From contig NZ_ARZA01000277.1 in NCBI RefSeq assembly GCF_000387765.1, forward strand, positions 1 through 56,358: a stretch of 56,358 nucleotides of DNA, read 5' to 3'. Origin of the DNA: Caldisalinibacter kiritimatiensis. GTDB taxonomy: Bacteria; Bacillota; Clostridia; Tissierellales; Caldisalinibacteraceae. Under the pieces are notes generated by a model that made no database searches, was not told the DNA's origin, and saw nothing but the letters and a program-made list of their open reading frames with translations. Below are positions 41,881-50,730 of the stretch, in pieces. Position 1 is the first letter of the stretch. Each line of letters begins with the position of its first letter. Position numbers and translations under genes: made by a program.

Positions 41881-44547
41881 ATGTATTGTAAGCACTGTGG
41901 GAGTGAACTAAATAAAGATGCACTTTACTGTACTAATTGTGGTGCTTCATTAAAGAATCAAACTGATGATTTAAAGATTGAAAGTCATAAATCAAAATAT
42001 TGTGATGAATGTGGAGCTAAAATTGAAGGTAATTATTGTAGCAAGTGTGGTAAAGTAGGGTATAAATATACTTTAGAGGAAGGCTTTGCTTTAAAAGGAC
42101 TAAGTAATATAGACATGTCAAATATAAAGAAAAGTATACCTAACATAAAGAATTTTCAATTGAAGAATTGTATTAAAAAAGTTAAAGATGTATTTAATGA
42201 TAAAGGGTTTGTTAAAGACTTACTTATCTATACAGGAACAGCTTTAGCTATTGCTATTGTTTTGTCGTTAATAATTAGCGTAGTTTTCTTTGGTTCAATA
42301 AATGAAGATTTAGTTCAAGCACAAAAAGAAATAAAACAAATGATGCCAGCAAGTAAATTTAATCTAAAACTTAATTTGTTAGACGCATTTGGATTTTCTC
42401 ATCTTAATAATTTTAAAGTCAAGATAACTGGTATAGTTAATAATAGTCAAAGAAGTAATGTAAATCTGAATTCAAACATATGTCTTTTATTATTACTTAT
42501 AGTTCCAATATTATCTTTCTTAGGGTCTTTATTTATAAATAAAAAAGCTAAAAACACAACTACAAGGGAAAATATAAGACTTTATTTATATAGTTCAGCT
42601 TTATATAGTATAGTTTCAAATATCCTATTATTATTTAGTAATAAGGTTGTACAAATATCAAATGATACATTTATCAATATAGATTTTACATTAAGGGCTG
42701 GGTTTGCATTCTTTAGTGGCTTGATATCAATATTCTTTATTACTTTTATTATACAAAGTATAATTAGCATGCTATTAAATAGAGAAAAACTTTCAGATGT
42801 ATTTAACGGAATAGTAGAAAGGGATTTATTAGATTCTTTTACTATGGCTTTAAAATATATTTTCATATATAGTTTAGGTTTATCTGTAATCTATGGATTA
42901 CTAGGTATATTTGGAGTACTTGGACAAGGAGCTAAAGAATTATTTAGTAAGCCATCTACTTTAGTATTTTTACCCAACGTGATTGTTTATGTTTATCTAT
43001 TCTTATTTGGTAATTCGTTCAGTATTACTGCAGGAACAGAAGCTATAAAACATGGAATTATAAGAACAAAAGCTACGGGTTTTATATTTGGAAATACTGA
43101 TGCTATATATGGACTAATGCTAATGAACATAATCATAGTTATAGGAGCAGCTATATTAATCTATGTAGCTATAAAAAGAATTTCAAAAGAGAACTTCTTT
43201 ATTAACATTGCTAAGTTTGGTGTAATCATATCTTTATTCAATGCTATACTTGCTTTATATACTAGAGTTAAAATTGGATTTAGAGGGGATTTTGGTTCTT
43301 TATCACAAATTCTTAATAACTTAGGCGGTGGAATACCAATTAGCCCTGAAATGCAATTTTACGCTGGGGTATCAGTATTTAAGACTTTTATTTTTACGCT
43401 TATATTTGTGTTGATAGTAGGATTAGTAAGATACTATCTAGGGGAAAGAAAGGAATTATTAGCAGTTGAGAATTTTGTAAGAAAACATAAAAAGCAATTA
43501 TTAATTGCAGCTCCAATACTTATTTTCGTTATAAGCTTTATTAGTTTTAAGGTAGTAGTAGACAATGATAACTCTATGGATACTTATACTAACGATACGA
43601 ATTCCATAGAAGATAGCTATAAAGAAGCAAAGAATATAGATTACATTAATTCTAATGAGATATACCAATTCTTCTTTGCAGGAGATAAATCATATATTAT
43701 TGTGACTGAATATAAAATTTATTTATATAATTCAGATAAGATAGATACATTGTTTGACGGAAATTATATTAGATATGCAGTACCAAGTAATGACTCTAGA
43801 AAGCTTGCTATTATTCATGAAAATGATGGTACTGGAAATAGCATAAAGATTATTAATCTAAAAGGTGAAGAACTCTTTAGTAAGGAATTGTCACAGAATA
43901 TATTTAAAGTTAGCTGGAACTTAGATAATAATAAGTTAATACTTGAAGGAGCCACAAATGAATTAATAGATTTAAAGAATAAAAAGGCAAAAAAATTAGG
44001 GGTCCCAGGGGATCATCTTACATGGAAGGATAACAAAACTATTCTTTACTTACAGGATGGACAAGTTTATGAATACAATTTAGATAATGAAGAAAGTAAA
44101 TCCCTTGATAAATCAGCTCTAAACCTTATTGCTAAAAAAGAAAAAGTTTATCTTATAACTCAAGCTACTAATGAAGAAGGAAAAACGACAGCACAGTTTA
44201 TTGAAGATTTAGATGGTGAGACAAAAATAGAGTTTAAAGGAAATATTTATTATTTTGACTTTATAAATGACAAGGAAACATGTGTTATATATGGAGCTCC
44301 TTTTGAGTCAGATGAAAATGGAGATGTACAGGTTTATATGTTGGAAAAGATAGATGATAAATATCAAGAAAAAGAACATAACATTGAATTAGTGTATGAT
44401 TGTAATGAAAAAACAGGAGATATGATTGTTAATAGATACCGTAGTGATGATTTCTTTGTAGTAAATCTTGAAAAGGGAATATGGAACAACATTACATTAG
44501 ATATTGAATCACTACAGAGATTGATGGAAGTAGGTGAAAATCAATGA
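41881..44547 (+). CDS. Zinc-ribbon membrane protein with extracytoplasmic propeller-like domain
   Basis: 888 aa. The cytosolic N-terminus has ribbons CKHCGSELNKDALYCTNCG and CDECG...CSKCG. Then come about nine to ten hydrophobic helices between ~115 and ~555. The C-terminal ~320 residues (after FVISFISFKVVVDNDNS) are repeats of short beta-strand units (KIYLYNSDKIDTLFDGNYI, NDSRKLAIIHENDGTGNSIK), like a WD40/TolB propeller outside the cell. The role is unknown; envelope sensing is plausible. ATGA overlap with the next gene. Confidence 0.75.
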   Translation: MYCKHCGSELNKDALYCTNCGASLKNQTDDLKIESHKSKYCDECGAKIEGNYCSKCGKVGYKYTLEEGFALKGLSNIDMSNIKKSIPNIKNFQLKNCIKKVKDVFNDKGFVKDLLIYTGTALAIAIVLSLIISVVFFGSINEDLVQAQKEIKQMMPASKFNLKLNLLDAFGFSHLNNFKVKITGIVNNSQRSNVNLNSNICLLLLLIVPILSFLGSLFINKKAKNTTTRENIRLYLYSSALYSIVSNILLLFSNKVVQISNDTFINIDFTLRAGFAFFSGLISIFFITFIIQSIISMLLNREKLSDVFNGIVERDLLDSFTMALKYIFIYSLGLSVIYGLLGIFGVLGQGAKELFSKPSTLVFLPNVIVYVYLFLFGNSFSITAGTEAIKHGIIRTKATGFIFGNTDAIYGLMLMNIIIVIGAAILIYVAIKRISKENFFINIAKFGVIISLFNAILALYTRVKIGFRGDFGSLSQILNNLGGGIPISPEMQFYAGVSVFKTFIFTLIFVLIVGLVRYYLGERKELLAVENFVRKHKKQLLIAAPILIFVISFISFKVVVDNDNSMDTYTNDTNSIEDSYKEAKNIDYINSNEIYQFFFAGDKSYIIVTEYKIYLYNSDKIDTLFDGNYIRYAVPSNDSRKLAIIHENDGTGNSIKIINLKGEELFSKELSQNIFKVSWNLDNNKLILEGATNELIDLKNKKAKKLGVPGDHLTWKDNKTILYLQDGQVYEYNLDNEESKSLDKSALNLIAKKEKVYLITQATNEEGKTTAQFIEDLDGETKIEFKGNIYYFDFINDKETCVIYGAPFESDENGDVQVYMLEKIDDKYQEKEHNIELVYDCNEKTGDMIVNRYRSDDFFVVNLEKGIWNNITLDIESLQRLMEVGENQ

Positions 44548-46307
44548 AAAGATATATAAAGCTTGGTTTTATGTCTGTTATGCTATTAGCAGTAGTTTTA
44601 TTAGTAGGTTGTGGTGCTGAAATATCTTCACAAATATCATTAAATGAAGATGGTAGTGGTGAAAGGATTATTTATGCATATGTTGACGATGAAAATATAT
44701 CAGAGATTGATGGTGGTATTGAAAAGTTAGATGAAGTATTAAATGCAGCAAAGCCTAGTACATTAGAGCTAAAAAAGACTAACGTAGAAAGTGGCGTAAT
44801 ATATGAAATGAAGTATGATTTTAATAATATTGAAGAGTATAACAAAAAGACATCTGAATTAATTGGTACAGAACATAATGCAACATATACTTGGAATAAA
44901 AGTCTATTTGGCTTTAAGAGCTCATTTAATGAACCAGATGTATTATATGAATTAGTAAAATGGGCAATAGATGCTGTAGAACAATCAGGTATTGTTAATA
45001 GCTCTAGAAATGATTTATATGAACTAGAAACTACAACTGTGGATATAGGAATTGATTCTGTATCTTTTAATTCAGGATATGGAGATATATCTTATGAGTA
45101 TGAAGATACTTATCCTATAAAAAGAATAGATGTTGAAACTCATATAAACTTTGATGAGAATATAAAAAGAGAACTAAGAGTAGCATTTGAAAAGTCAATT
45201 GTAGAAATAATAGGAGAAGATGAGATTAAGAAATATCTAAATAACTTTTATAATGGTTTCACAAAAGAAGAAAAAGACGGAACAGTTATATACAAAGTAA
45301 CATTAACTCCTCAAACTGAAGATGAAATGGCTAGTTTGATGTCACCGGTTACTAATGAAACAGACTGCTTTTTAGAAGTTAATGAAGGTGAAAATTCAAA
45401 TGTTCTTCATAAGCTATATAATATAAAAGAAAACTTTAACTTTAATGAATTAATAAAGGGTACTTATGTAAGTAATAATATTCATTATACACTTCACTTA
45501 CCACAGGGATATGAAATAGACTGTCACTCTTCAAATGGATATATTTATCAAAATGAAGAAGTTGATGGAGAGAGAATAATAGCTACAGAATATTATCAAG
45601 ATGAAGACTTAGACTTGTCATTAACAATGGAGAGAGAATACTATGTAGACAACATCGAAGTTGTAGTTGACATTAAGGATTCTAAATTAGCTGAAAAGAA
45701 AGTATCATATATTCTTAGTAGAGAAACAGCAGAAGATGTTGGATTAGATGCTTTAGAAGATTACTTTAAAACAATAAACGAAGATATAAATATTATTGAA
45801 AGTGGTGCAAAAGTAATTTATGAAGACACAATAGAGATATCGGGAGATACCAAACAGAAGGAAGAGCATTTACTAAAATATGATAGTTTAATGTATTATA
45901 AAAAGTCAGATATATCAAATATTAAAAAAGACGTATATGCATTTTATGATAATTCTACATTCAATAAAATACTAGGAGGACTTAGAGTAAATAACAACAT
46001 TACTTATACTATAAACATACCGAACAAATATAATATACTATATCTAGAAAAAAATGGGGATGAAATCAATATAGATACAAATGAAACAGAAGAAAGAGAA
46101 AATCAGCAGATTACTTTTAACTTAGGTGACAATAATAACATAGAAATCAAGTTAACACTTATGAAAAATAGTAATTTACCATTATTAATTATTATAGGAG
46201 CAGTATTTGTAATTTTAATTGTACTTTTAATCATATTCAGAAAACATGTAATAGAGCTAGCTAAGAAAATTAATAATAAAAAAGAAAACGAAGAAGAACC
46301 TGCATAA
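44544..46307 (+). CDS. Lipoprotein with C-terminal membrane anchor
   Basis: 587 aa. A lipoprotein signal peptide ends at LLVGC (C23). It is followed by a long acidic ectodomain with ISLNEDGSGERIIYAYVD-type strands repeated around 30, 240 and 400 (LppM-like flavour), and a membrane helix near 548-570 (LPLLIIIGAVFVILIVLL) with a basic cytosolic tail. Translationally coupled to the zinc-ribbon membrane protein, so the two probably form one envelope complex. Confidence 0.78.
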   Translation: MKRYIKLGFMSVMLLAVVLLVGCGAEISSQISLNEDGSGERIIYAYVDDENISEIDGGIEKLDEVLNAAKPSTLELKKTNVESGVIYEMKYDFNNIEEYNKKTSELIGTEHNATYTWNKSLFGFKSSFNEPDVLYELVKWAIDAVEQSGIVNSSRNDLYELETTTVDIGIDSVSFNSGYGDISYEYEDTYPIKRIDVETHINFDENIKRELRVAFEKSIVEIIGEDEIKKYLNNFYNGFTKEEKDGTVIYKVTLTPQTEDEMASLMSPVTNETDCFLEVNEGENSNVLHKLYNIKENFNFNELIKGTYVSNNIHYTLHLPQGYEIDCHSSNGYIYQNEEVDGERIIATEYYQDEDLDLSLTMEREYYVDNIEVVVDIKDSKLAEKKVSYILSRETAEDVGLDALEDYFKTINEDINIIESGAKVIYEDTIEISGDTKQKEEHLLKYDSLMYYKKSDISNIKKDVYAFYDNSTFNKILGGLRVNNNITYTINIPNKYNILYLEKNGDEINIDTNETEERENQQITFNLGDNNNIEIKLTLMKNSNLPLLIIIGAVFVILIVLLIIFRKHVIELAKKINNKKENEEEPA

Positions 46308-46328
46308 AAATTAAGCAGAAGTAAAAAA

Positions 46329-46355
46329 GGAACGATGAACCCGGTTCATCGTTCC
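46329..46355 (-). repeat. REP-like palindrome, copy 11
   Basis: GGAACGATGAACCC / GGTTCATCGTTCC. The CCCGG centre places it in the opposite orientation to most copies. 22 nt after the lipoprotein stop and upstream of the RAYT gene. Confidence 0.9.
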
Positions 46356-46415
46356 AGAAGGAATTATCACAATTATGTAGAATAACTAATAAAGTACTAT
46401 TTAATGTTAAAAATA

Positions 46416-46448
46416 GGAACGCTAAATGAAGAAATTAGTTCAGCGTTT
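46416..46448 (+). repeat. Variant palindrome at the RAYT 5' side
   Basis: GGAACGCTAAATGAA ... TTAGTTCAGCGTTT: outer arms match the REP (GGAACGCT / AGCGTT) but the centre differs. It may be a second REP type or a degenerated copy. Confidence 0.6.
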
Positions 46449-46465
46449 AAGTAAAGGGGATAATT

Positions 46466-47261
46466 ATGTTAAGAGAAAAGAGTCCAACGAGCTATTTATC
46501 ATGTTATGACAAGGGGAAATGAGAAGAAAGACATATTTATCGATGATTACGACAGAGAGAGATATCTTGGTATTTTATTGAAGACTAAAGATAAAATGAA
46601 GTTTGATATATATGCTTATTGTTTAATGAATAATCATGTGCATCTATTAATAAAAGAATATGATGAAAATTTATCAGAAGTAATGCACAGTTTAAATATG
46701 AATTATGCTAGATTTTTTAACAATAAATATGATAGAGTTGGACATCTTTTTCAAGGAAGATATAAAAGTGAAATTATAGATACATTAAACTATTTATTAA
46801 CAGTAACAAGATATATACATAACAATCCTGTTAAAGCCAAAGTAGTAAAAAGACCAAATCAATATAAGTGGAGCAGTTATTCCTGTTATTTAGAAAAAAG
46901 TATAGATAATAAAATTGTAACAACAGATTTCGTATTAGGGATTTTTTCAGAAGATTTAGCTGATGCTAGAGATAGATTTATTAGCTTTTCTAATATTGTA
47001 ACTGATGATACAGTTATGGATATTGAAGATGATAAAGGAAAAATAAAAACTAAAGAAGAAGCATTAGAATATATAATTCATTTATTAAGAAGTAATGGAA
47101 TGAGTTTAGATGATTTATACACTAAAACAAGACAAATAAAGGGAACAATAATTGAGCGTATAATTTATGAGTTAAAGGAAAAATCAACATTATCATATAA
47201 CGATTTATCAAAGTTACTAAAAGTAAGTAAATCTACTATCAATAGAATATTAAAACATTGA
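46466..47261 (+). pseudogene. REP-associated tyrosine (HUH) transposase, RAYT, frameshifted near the start
   Basis: From ATG 46466 (behind AAAGGGG) the frame encodes MLREKSPTS. One extra base near 46493 then shifts to the frame that encodes IYHVMTRGNEKKDIF and 240 more residues. The main frame (from ATG 46506, 251 aa) keeps the HUH pair NNHVHLL (H44, H46) and the catalytic Tyr of RYIHNNPVKAK (Y103). It also keeps the Y1 core (GHLFQGRYKS) and a C-terminal HTH (LSKLLKVSKSTINRILKH). RAYTs cut and move REP palindromes. Here copies lie 5' and, 2 nt after the stop, 3'. It is either inactivated or needs frameshifting or the internal ATG. Confidence 0.85.
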
Positions 47262-47262
47262 T

Positions 47263-47289
47263 GGAACGCTGAACCGGGTTCGGCGTTCC
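47263..47289 (+). repeat. REP-like palindrome, copy 12
   Basis: CGCTGAACC / GGGTTCGGCG form; the right arm has G opposite T (wobble). Starts 2 nt after the RAYT stop. Confidence 0.92.
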
Positions 47290-47316
47290 ACAGTTAAAAA
47301 CTAATGGAGGATTTAT

Positions 47317-49209
47317 ATGGTTAAGAAAAATATATCTCATGAGAAAGCAATGAAGATTCAAGAAGCAGTTACTCGTAAGCTGATGAATTATATATACAGC
47401 TACATAAGTAGAGAAAAATTCGACAATAATATATTATTTTCATTTAATGGCAGCAGTGAACATGAAAAAATGATAACTTTTAACGTGTGGCTTAGTTTAG
47501 ATTATATAGTTAAAAAAGATAAAAACTTTATTGAGCTTTTTTTAGAAGAATATAAAGATAATTTAACTGATAATGAAAAAAGGATATTAATAGAAAGAAA
47601 TAAAACTTATATAAGTTTATATGAAGTAGAAGAAATAAGAGGAAATAATTTAATATTAACTGATATCTTTACAGAAGAAAGAAAAACGGTTTATCAAGAG
47701 AATCTAGCAGAAAAGAATATATATGATGATATAATAATTGGTCGCATAGGAAATGTACTAGGATATAATAAGCTTGTAGGAATAGTTCATATGGTTAGTG
47801 ATATTGATAAAGAATACTTATACAATACTATTCTTTATGATTATGGACTTGAAAAAAAGGACAATCCCGATATAAGAGATTTAAAGGATTATTTAAGAAG
47901 ATTTAGTAATAAAGTATATTATTTTGTAGATAATGTTATAAACAAAGAAGATGAAATGCCATTAATGAGTATCAAATCTGAAACACAAATAGATAAGTTC
48001 TGCAAACACCTTTACGAAAAAAATCTTACAAAGAAAACCATAGATAAACATATAGGGAACCTAGTAAATTTTTATTATTATTATCTTCCTAGAACTAAGT
48101 ATTCATTAGAGGATATTACAGAAAGTATTATTGATGATTTTCTTTATACAGGAATATTTGATAATTATATTAGTTCAAAATCTGAAATATCTTCTTTTAT
48201 AACTACCTTTAAAAAATATAGCAAATTCCTATATGAAACGGGAAAAACCACTAAAGGAGAACACAATAAAATAACTAATATATCAAAGAAAAAGGATGAG
48301 TATTTTGAAGAATTAGATTATCTAGAATCAAAATTTGGAGATACTTATATTGATAATGAACTGTACTATGATGATATTTTAGGAGAAGTAGTGGATAATA
48401 CACTAAAGTATGATACTCATATAAAAAATATTATTGACCAGTATAATACTGAAGAAAAGAATTTAATTATATATGATTTTGAAACATATATAAATTATAT
48501 CTTAACTAATGATGTAAAGGTAACTAATATAAATAAATATATAACAAGAAAGCATGTAATTGCTTTAAATGAATTAATGAAGAATAAACAAGAGATTACA
48601 ACTAAAGTTGTAAATCAAGATAATATTCCATTATTACATTTGTTCTACAAATTTGGTTTATATTATTCAATATTGATTGTTGATAATAAGGAGATAAATG
48701 TTGACGAAATTAAGTTAGAGGAATATAAAAATCTGGATACATCAGAAAAGATAGCTTTATTTATAGACTATATATGGAATAAATGTGAATGGTATGATTT
48801 TGATACAAGTGGATGGGGTAAACATAAAGAGGAATATGAAAACAGAAATAATTATGTAAAAGTATTAGCAAGCTTAAAAGAGGGAAAAAGCTATCAGTAT
48901 TCTCAAGTTATTAACTTACATGATAGTGAAAACCTAAATAATTCAAGTAATGGTGAACAAATAGATTTCTTTGATCTGTTTAATAATTGTCTTTCTATAC
49001 AGAGCATGAGGTTTGCATATATATTTAATTCGGTCATAATTAGATTCTTTAGCTATTTGTCATTAGTTGATATCATAATAAACAAGGATGTAGATGACTA
49101 TGAAAAAAAGACTGGCCTTGATATTGATAAAATAAAAGTAAATGAAATTGGTCATAAGGTTTTTGAATACTTATGTGGTGAGAAAGTTAAAAAAAAAAGG
49201 AACCGATAA
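47317..49209 (+). CDS. Unknown 630-aa protein with recombinase-like helical segment
   Basis: AATGGAGG before the ATG. No membrane segment. The middle (~225-310: IDKFCKHLYEKNLTKKTIDK ... TFKKYSKFLYETGK) resembles the core-binding (SAM-like) domain of tyrosine recombinases, but no R-H-R-Y catalytic domain follows. The N-terminal ~160 residues recall proteins that read VWLSLDYIVKKDKNFIELFL with a small beta domain. Very Lys/Asn/Ile rich, like the neighbours. Function unknown. Confidence 0.6.
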   Translation: MVKKNISHEKAMKIQEAVTRKLMNYIYSYISREKFDNNILFSFNGSSEHEKMITFNVWLSLDYIVKKDKNFIELFLEEYKDNLTDNEKRILIERNKTYISLYEVEEIRGNNLILTDIFTEERKTVYQENLAEKNIYDDIIIGRIGNVLGYNKLVGIVHMVSDIDKEYLYNTILYDYGLEKKDNPDIRDLKDYLRRFSNKVYYFVDNVINKEDEMPLMSIKSETQIDKFCKHLYEKNLTKKTIDKHIGNLVNFYYYYLPRTKYSLEDITESIIDDFLYTGIFDNYISSKSEISSFITTFKKYSKFLYETGKTTKGEHNKITNISKKKDEYFEELDYLESKFGDTYIDNELYYDDILGEVVDNTLKYDTHIKNIIDQYNTEEKNLIIYDFETYINYILTNDVKVTNINKYITRKHVIALNELMKNKQEITTKVVNQDNIPLLHLFYKFGLYYSILIVDNKEINVDEIKLEEYKNLDTSEKIALFIDYIWNKCEWYDFDTSGWGKHKEEYENRNNYVKVLASLKEGKSYQYSQVINLHDSENLNNSSNGEQIDFFDLFNNCLSIQSMRFAYIFNSVIIRFFSYLSLVDIIINKDVDDYEKKTGLDIDKIKVNEIGHKVFEYLCGEKVKKKRNR

Positions 49210-49252
49210 ATGAAGGGAAAGTTATCCATCTCTTTGATAGAAAGAAACAACT

Positions 49253-49279
49253 GGAACGCTGAACCGGGTTCGGCGTTCC
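49253..49279 (+). repeat. REP-like palindrome, copy 13
   Basis: Same wobble form as the copy after the RAYT (GGTTCGGCG right arm), 44 nt after the preceding stop. Confidence 0.92.
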
Positions 49280-49322
49280 ATAATAAAAAATATAAAAGTT
49301 TGCGGTAATAAGGAGATATCTT

Positions 49323-49619
49323 ATGGATATTAAAAAGCAGTTAGAAGAAAAAGTATTTGAAATGGAAAAAGTGGCTAAATTATTTGGTATAGAACCTTTT
49401 GATATATATTTTCTTGGAGGTTCTGCATGTATATTAGCTGGATATAGCCATAGAGCAACAAGGGACTTTGATTTCATAGATTTAGAATACCCTTCGAAGT
49501 TAGGAAAGGTTTTCGTGCATTTAAGAGATTTTGATATGCTAGAGTATGAAAGTACACTAATATCTCCTTTGTATAAAAAAAGATCTATGAGACTAGAAAA
49601 ATTTAACCACTGTGCGTAA
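49323..49619 (+). pseudogene. Nucleotidyltransferase (DUF6036/AbiEii-like), 5' part, interrupted
   Basis: Encodes FLGGSACILAGYSHRATRDFDFIDL, the GGSA...RxTxDFD nucleotidyltransferase motif, up to RLEKFNH. It then runs into the insertion at ~49611. The 3' part resumes at ~49980. AAGGAG before the ATG. The intact protein would be ~170 aa and is a likely toxin or toxin-like NTase. Confidence 0.75.
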
Positions 49620-49974
49620 GTCTCCTATCTTCTATAAGTAGGAGATGTAAGCACCATAAAATCAATGATTCGATATCATTTATTTTATTATATAATAAAG
49701 CTATGATAGTTCTTTGATAACTGGATATATAAGGTTGCAAGGAGAATCCGTAAATAGCGAAAAACAAGCATTGCCTTCCTTGCGTAAAATATCCAAGGCA
49801 CTAAAGAAACCGATAATATCGGCATCTACCCTCGGTACGAGGGAAAGTTACGCCTGTGGAGAGTCAAATAAGACCTTGCTAATACAGAAGGCACAACTCT
49901 AGGAAGCAGGAAAAGTTCTAGTACATGATACTAGAAGCTCCCACTTCAGCGTAAGCAAGTGGTGAGTAGTTCAC
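49611..49974 (+). mobile_element. IS200/IS605-type remnant (both ends, no full transposase)
   Basis: Left-end hairpin TCTCCTA ... TAGGAGA (49622-49646). The right end has hairpin CCACTT ... AAGTGG (49941-49962) and terminal GTAGTTCAC ending at 49974, the typical IS605 TTCAC border. Between them an open frame (~49760-49900) ending STLGTRESYACGESNKTLLI looks like a TnpB C-terminus. The 3' ~150 nt may keep the omega-RNA scaffold. tnpA and most of tnpB are gone. Confidence 0.65.
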
Positions 49975-49979
49975 ATACT

Positions 49980-50200
49980 TAAATATATATGTATTATCAA
50001 TAGAGGATATTATTGTAAGCAAAATAATTAGATTGTCTGAAAAAGATTTTCAGGATATAGATTTCCTTATAAAAAAAGCTGATAAAAACTTAATTAAAGA
50101 GATAATAAAAGAAGTAATAAATAGAAATGATTTATTTGAATCTAAAAAGGAAGAATTTAAAAGAAAGCTGAAGGTATTTAGGGAGAGATATGATGTATAG
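49980..50200 (+). pseudogene. Nucleotidyltransferase (DUF6036-like), 3' part
   Basis: Open frame YLNIYVLSIEDIIVSKIIRL, then SEKDFQDIDFLIKKADKN and a lysine-rich end at TAG 50198-50200. YVLSxEDIIVxKIxR..DxxDI is the usual C-terminal block of this NTase family. It is separated from the 5' part only by the IS605-type remnant. Confidence 0.75.
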
Positions 50201-50534
50201 GATAGTCTGTGAAAGTTATAAAAACTATATAAAAGACTTTGATAAAGCAGAGAAAGATTATCGTTATCATATTATGACCCCTTTTGAATTAATATTAGAT
50301 TTAGATAAATATAAGAAAGAGAAAGAAAGAGAAACTCTAAAATATAAAAAACTTCAGGATTTTATTTTTTTAGTTAAAGAATCTATAGATGATTATCCTC
50401 GATTTAAGTCCTTTCTATGGACTTTAGAATCAAGGGGAATAAAGGGCAAATACTACGGAGTATTGGAGGAAGAAGAGTTTAAAGAGCAAGTGAAGATAAT
50501 AAGTATGTTTTTAAAGTTAAGCTATTGGACTTAG
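50190..50534 (+). CDS. Partner protein of the interrupted nucleotidyltransferase
   Basis: 114 aa. ATG behind AGGGAGAG, overlapping the NTase stop. Charged and helical (CESYKNYIKDFDKAEKDYRY); no motif known. Tight coupling suggests a two-gene toxin-antitoxin-like unit. Confidence 0.6.
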   Translation: MMYRIVCESYKNYIKDFDKAEKDYRYHIMTPFELILDLDKYKKEKERETLKYKKLQDFIFLVKESIDDYPRFKSFLWTLESRGIKGKYYGVLEEEEFKEQVKIISMFLKLSYWT

Positions 50535-50540
50535 GAATGC

Positions 50541-50569
50541 TTGAACGATGAATCTGATTCATCGTTCAA
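50541..50569. repeat. Diverged REP-like palindrome, copy 14
   Basis: TTGAACGATGAATC / GATTCATCGTTCAA: perfect arms but altered centre and outer bases (TTGAACG instead of TGGAACG), 7 nt after a stop. Both arms changed together, so pairing is kept. Confidence 0.85.
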
Positions 50570-50730
50570 GTTTAGAGAATTGAAAAGGCAAAAGAATATA
50601 TAAGCTTCGTGAAGTATATTAAAAATGAATATACAAATGCAGAAGGATTATTATGGTATAATATGTGTATTAAAACGCTCTAATAAAAAATTAGTAAAGC
50701 GTAAATGAAACAAATAGAGGAAGGATATTT

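Noticed and set aside
47317-49209. Tyrosine recombinase/integrase of the prophage
   Set aside because: Only a core-binding-like helical segment is seen; no R...HxxR...Y catalytic residues follow, and the gene is 17 kb from the prophage.
49714-49902. 62-codon open frame as an independent gene
   Set aside because: It lies inside the IS605-type remnant, has no ribosome binding site, and its end resembles a TnpB C-terminus.
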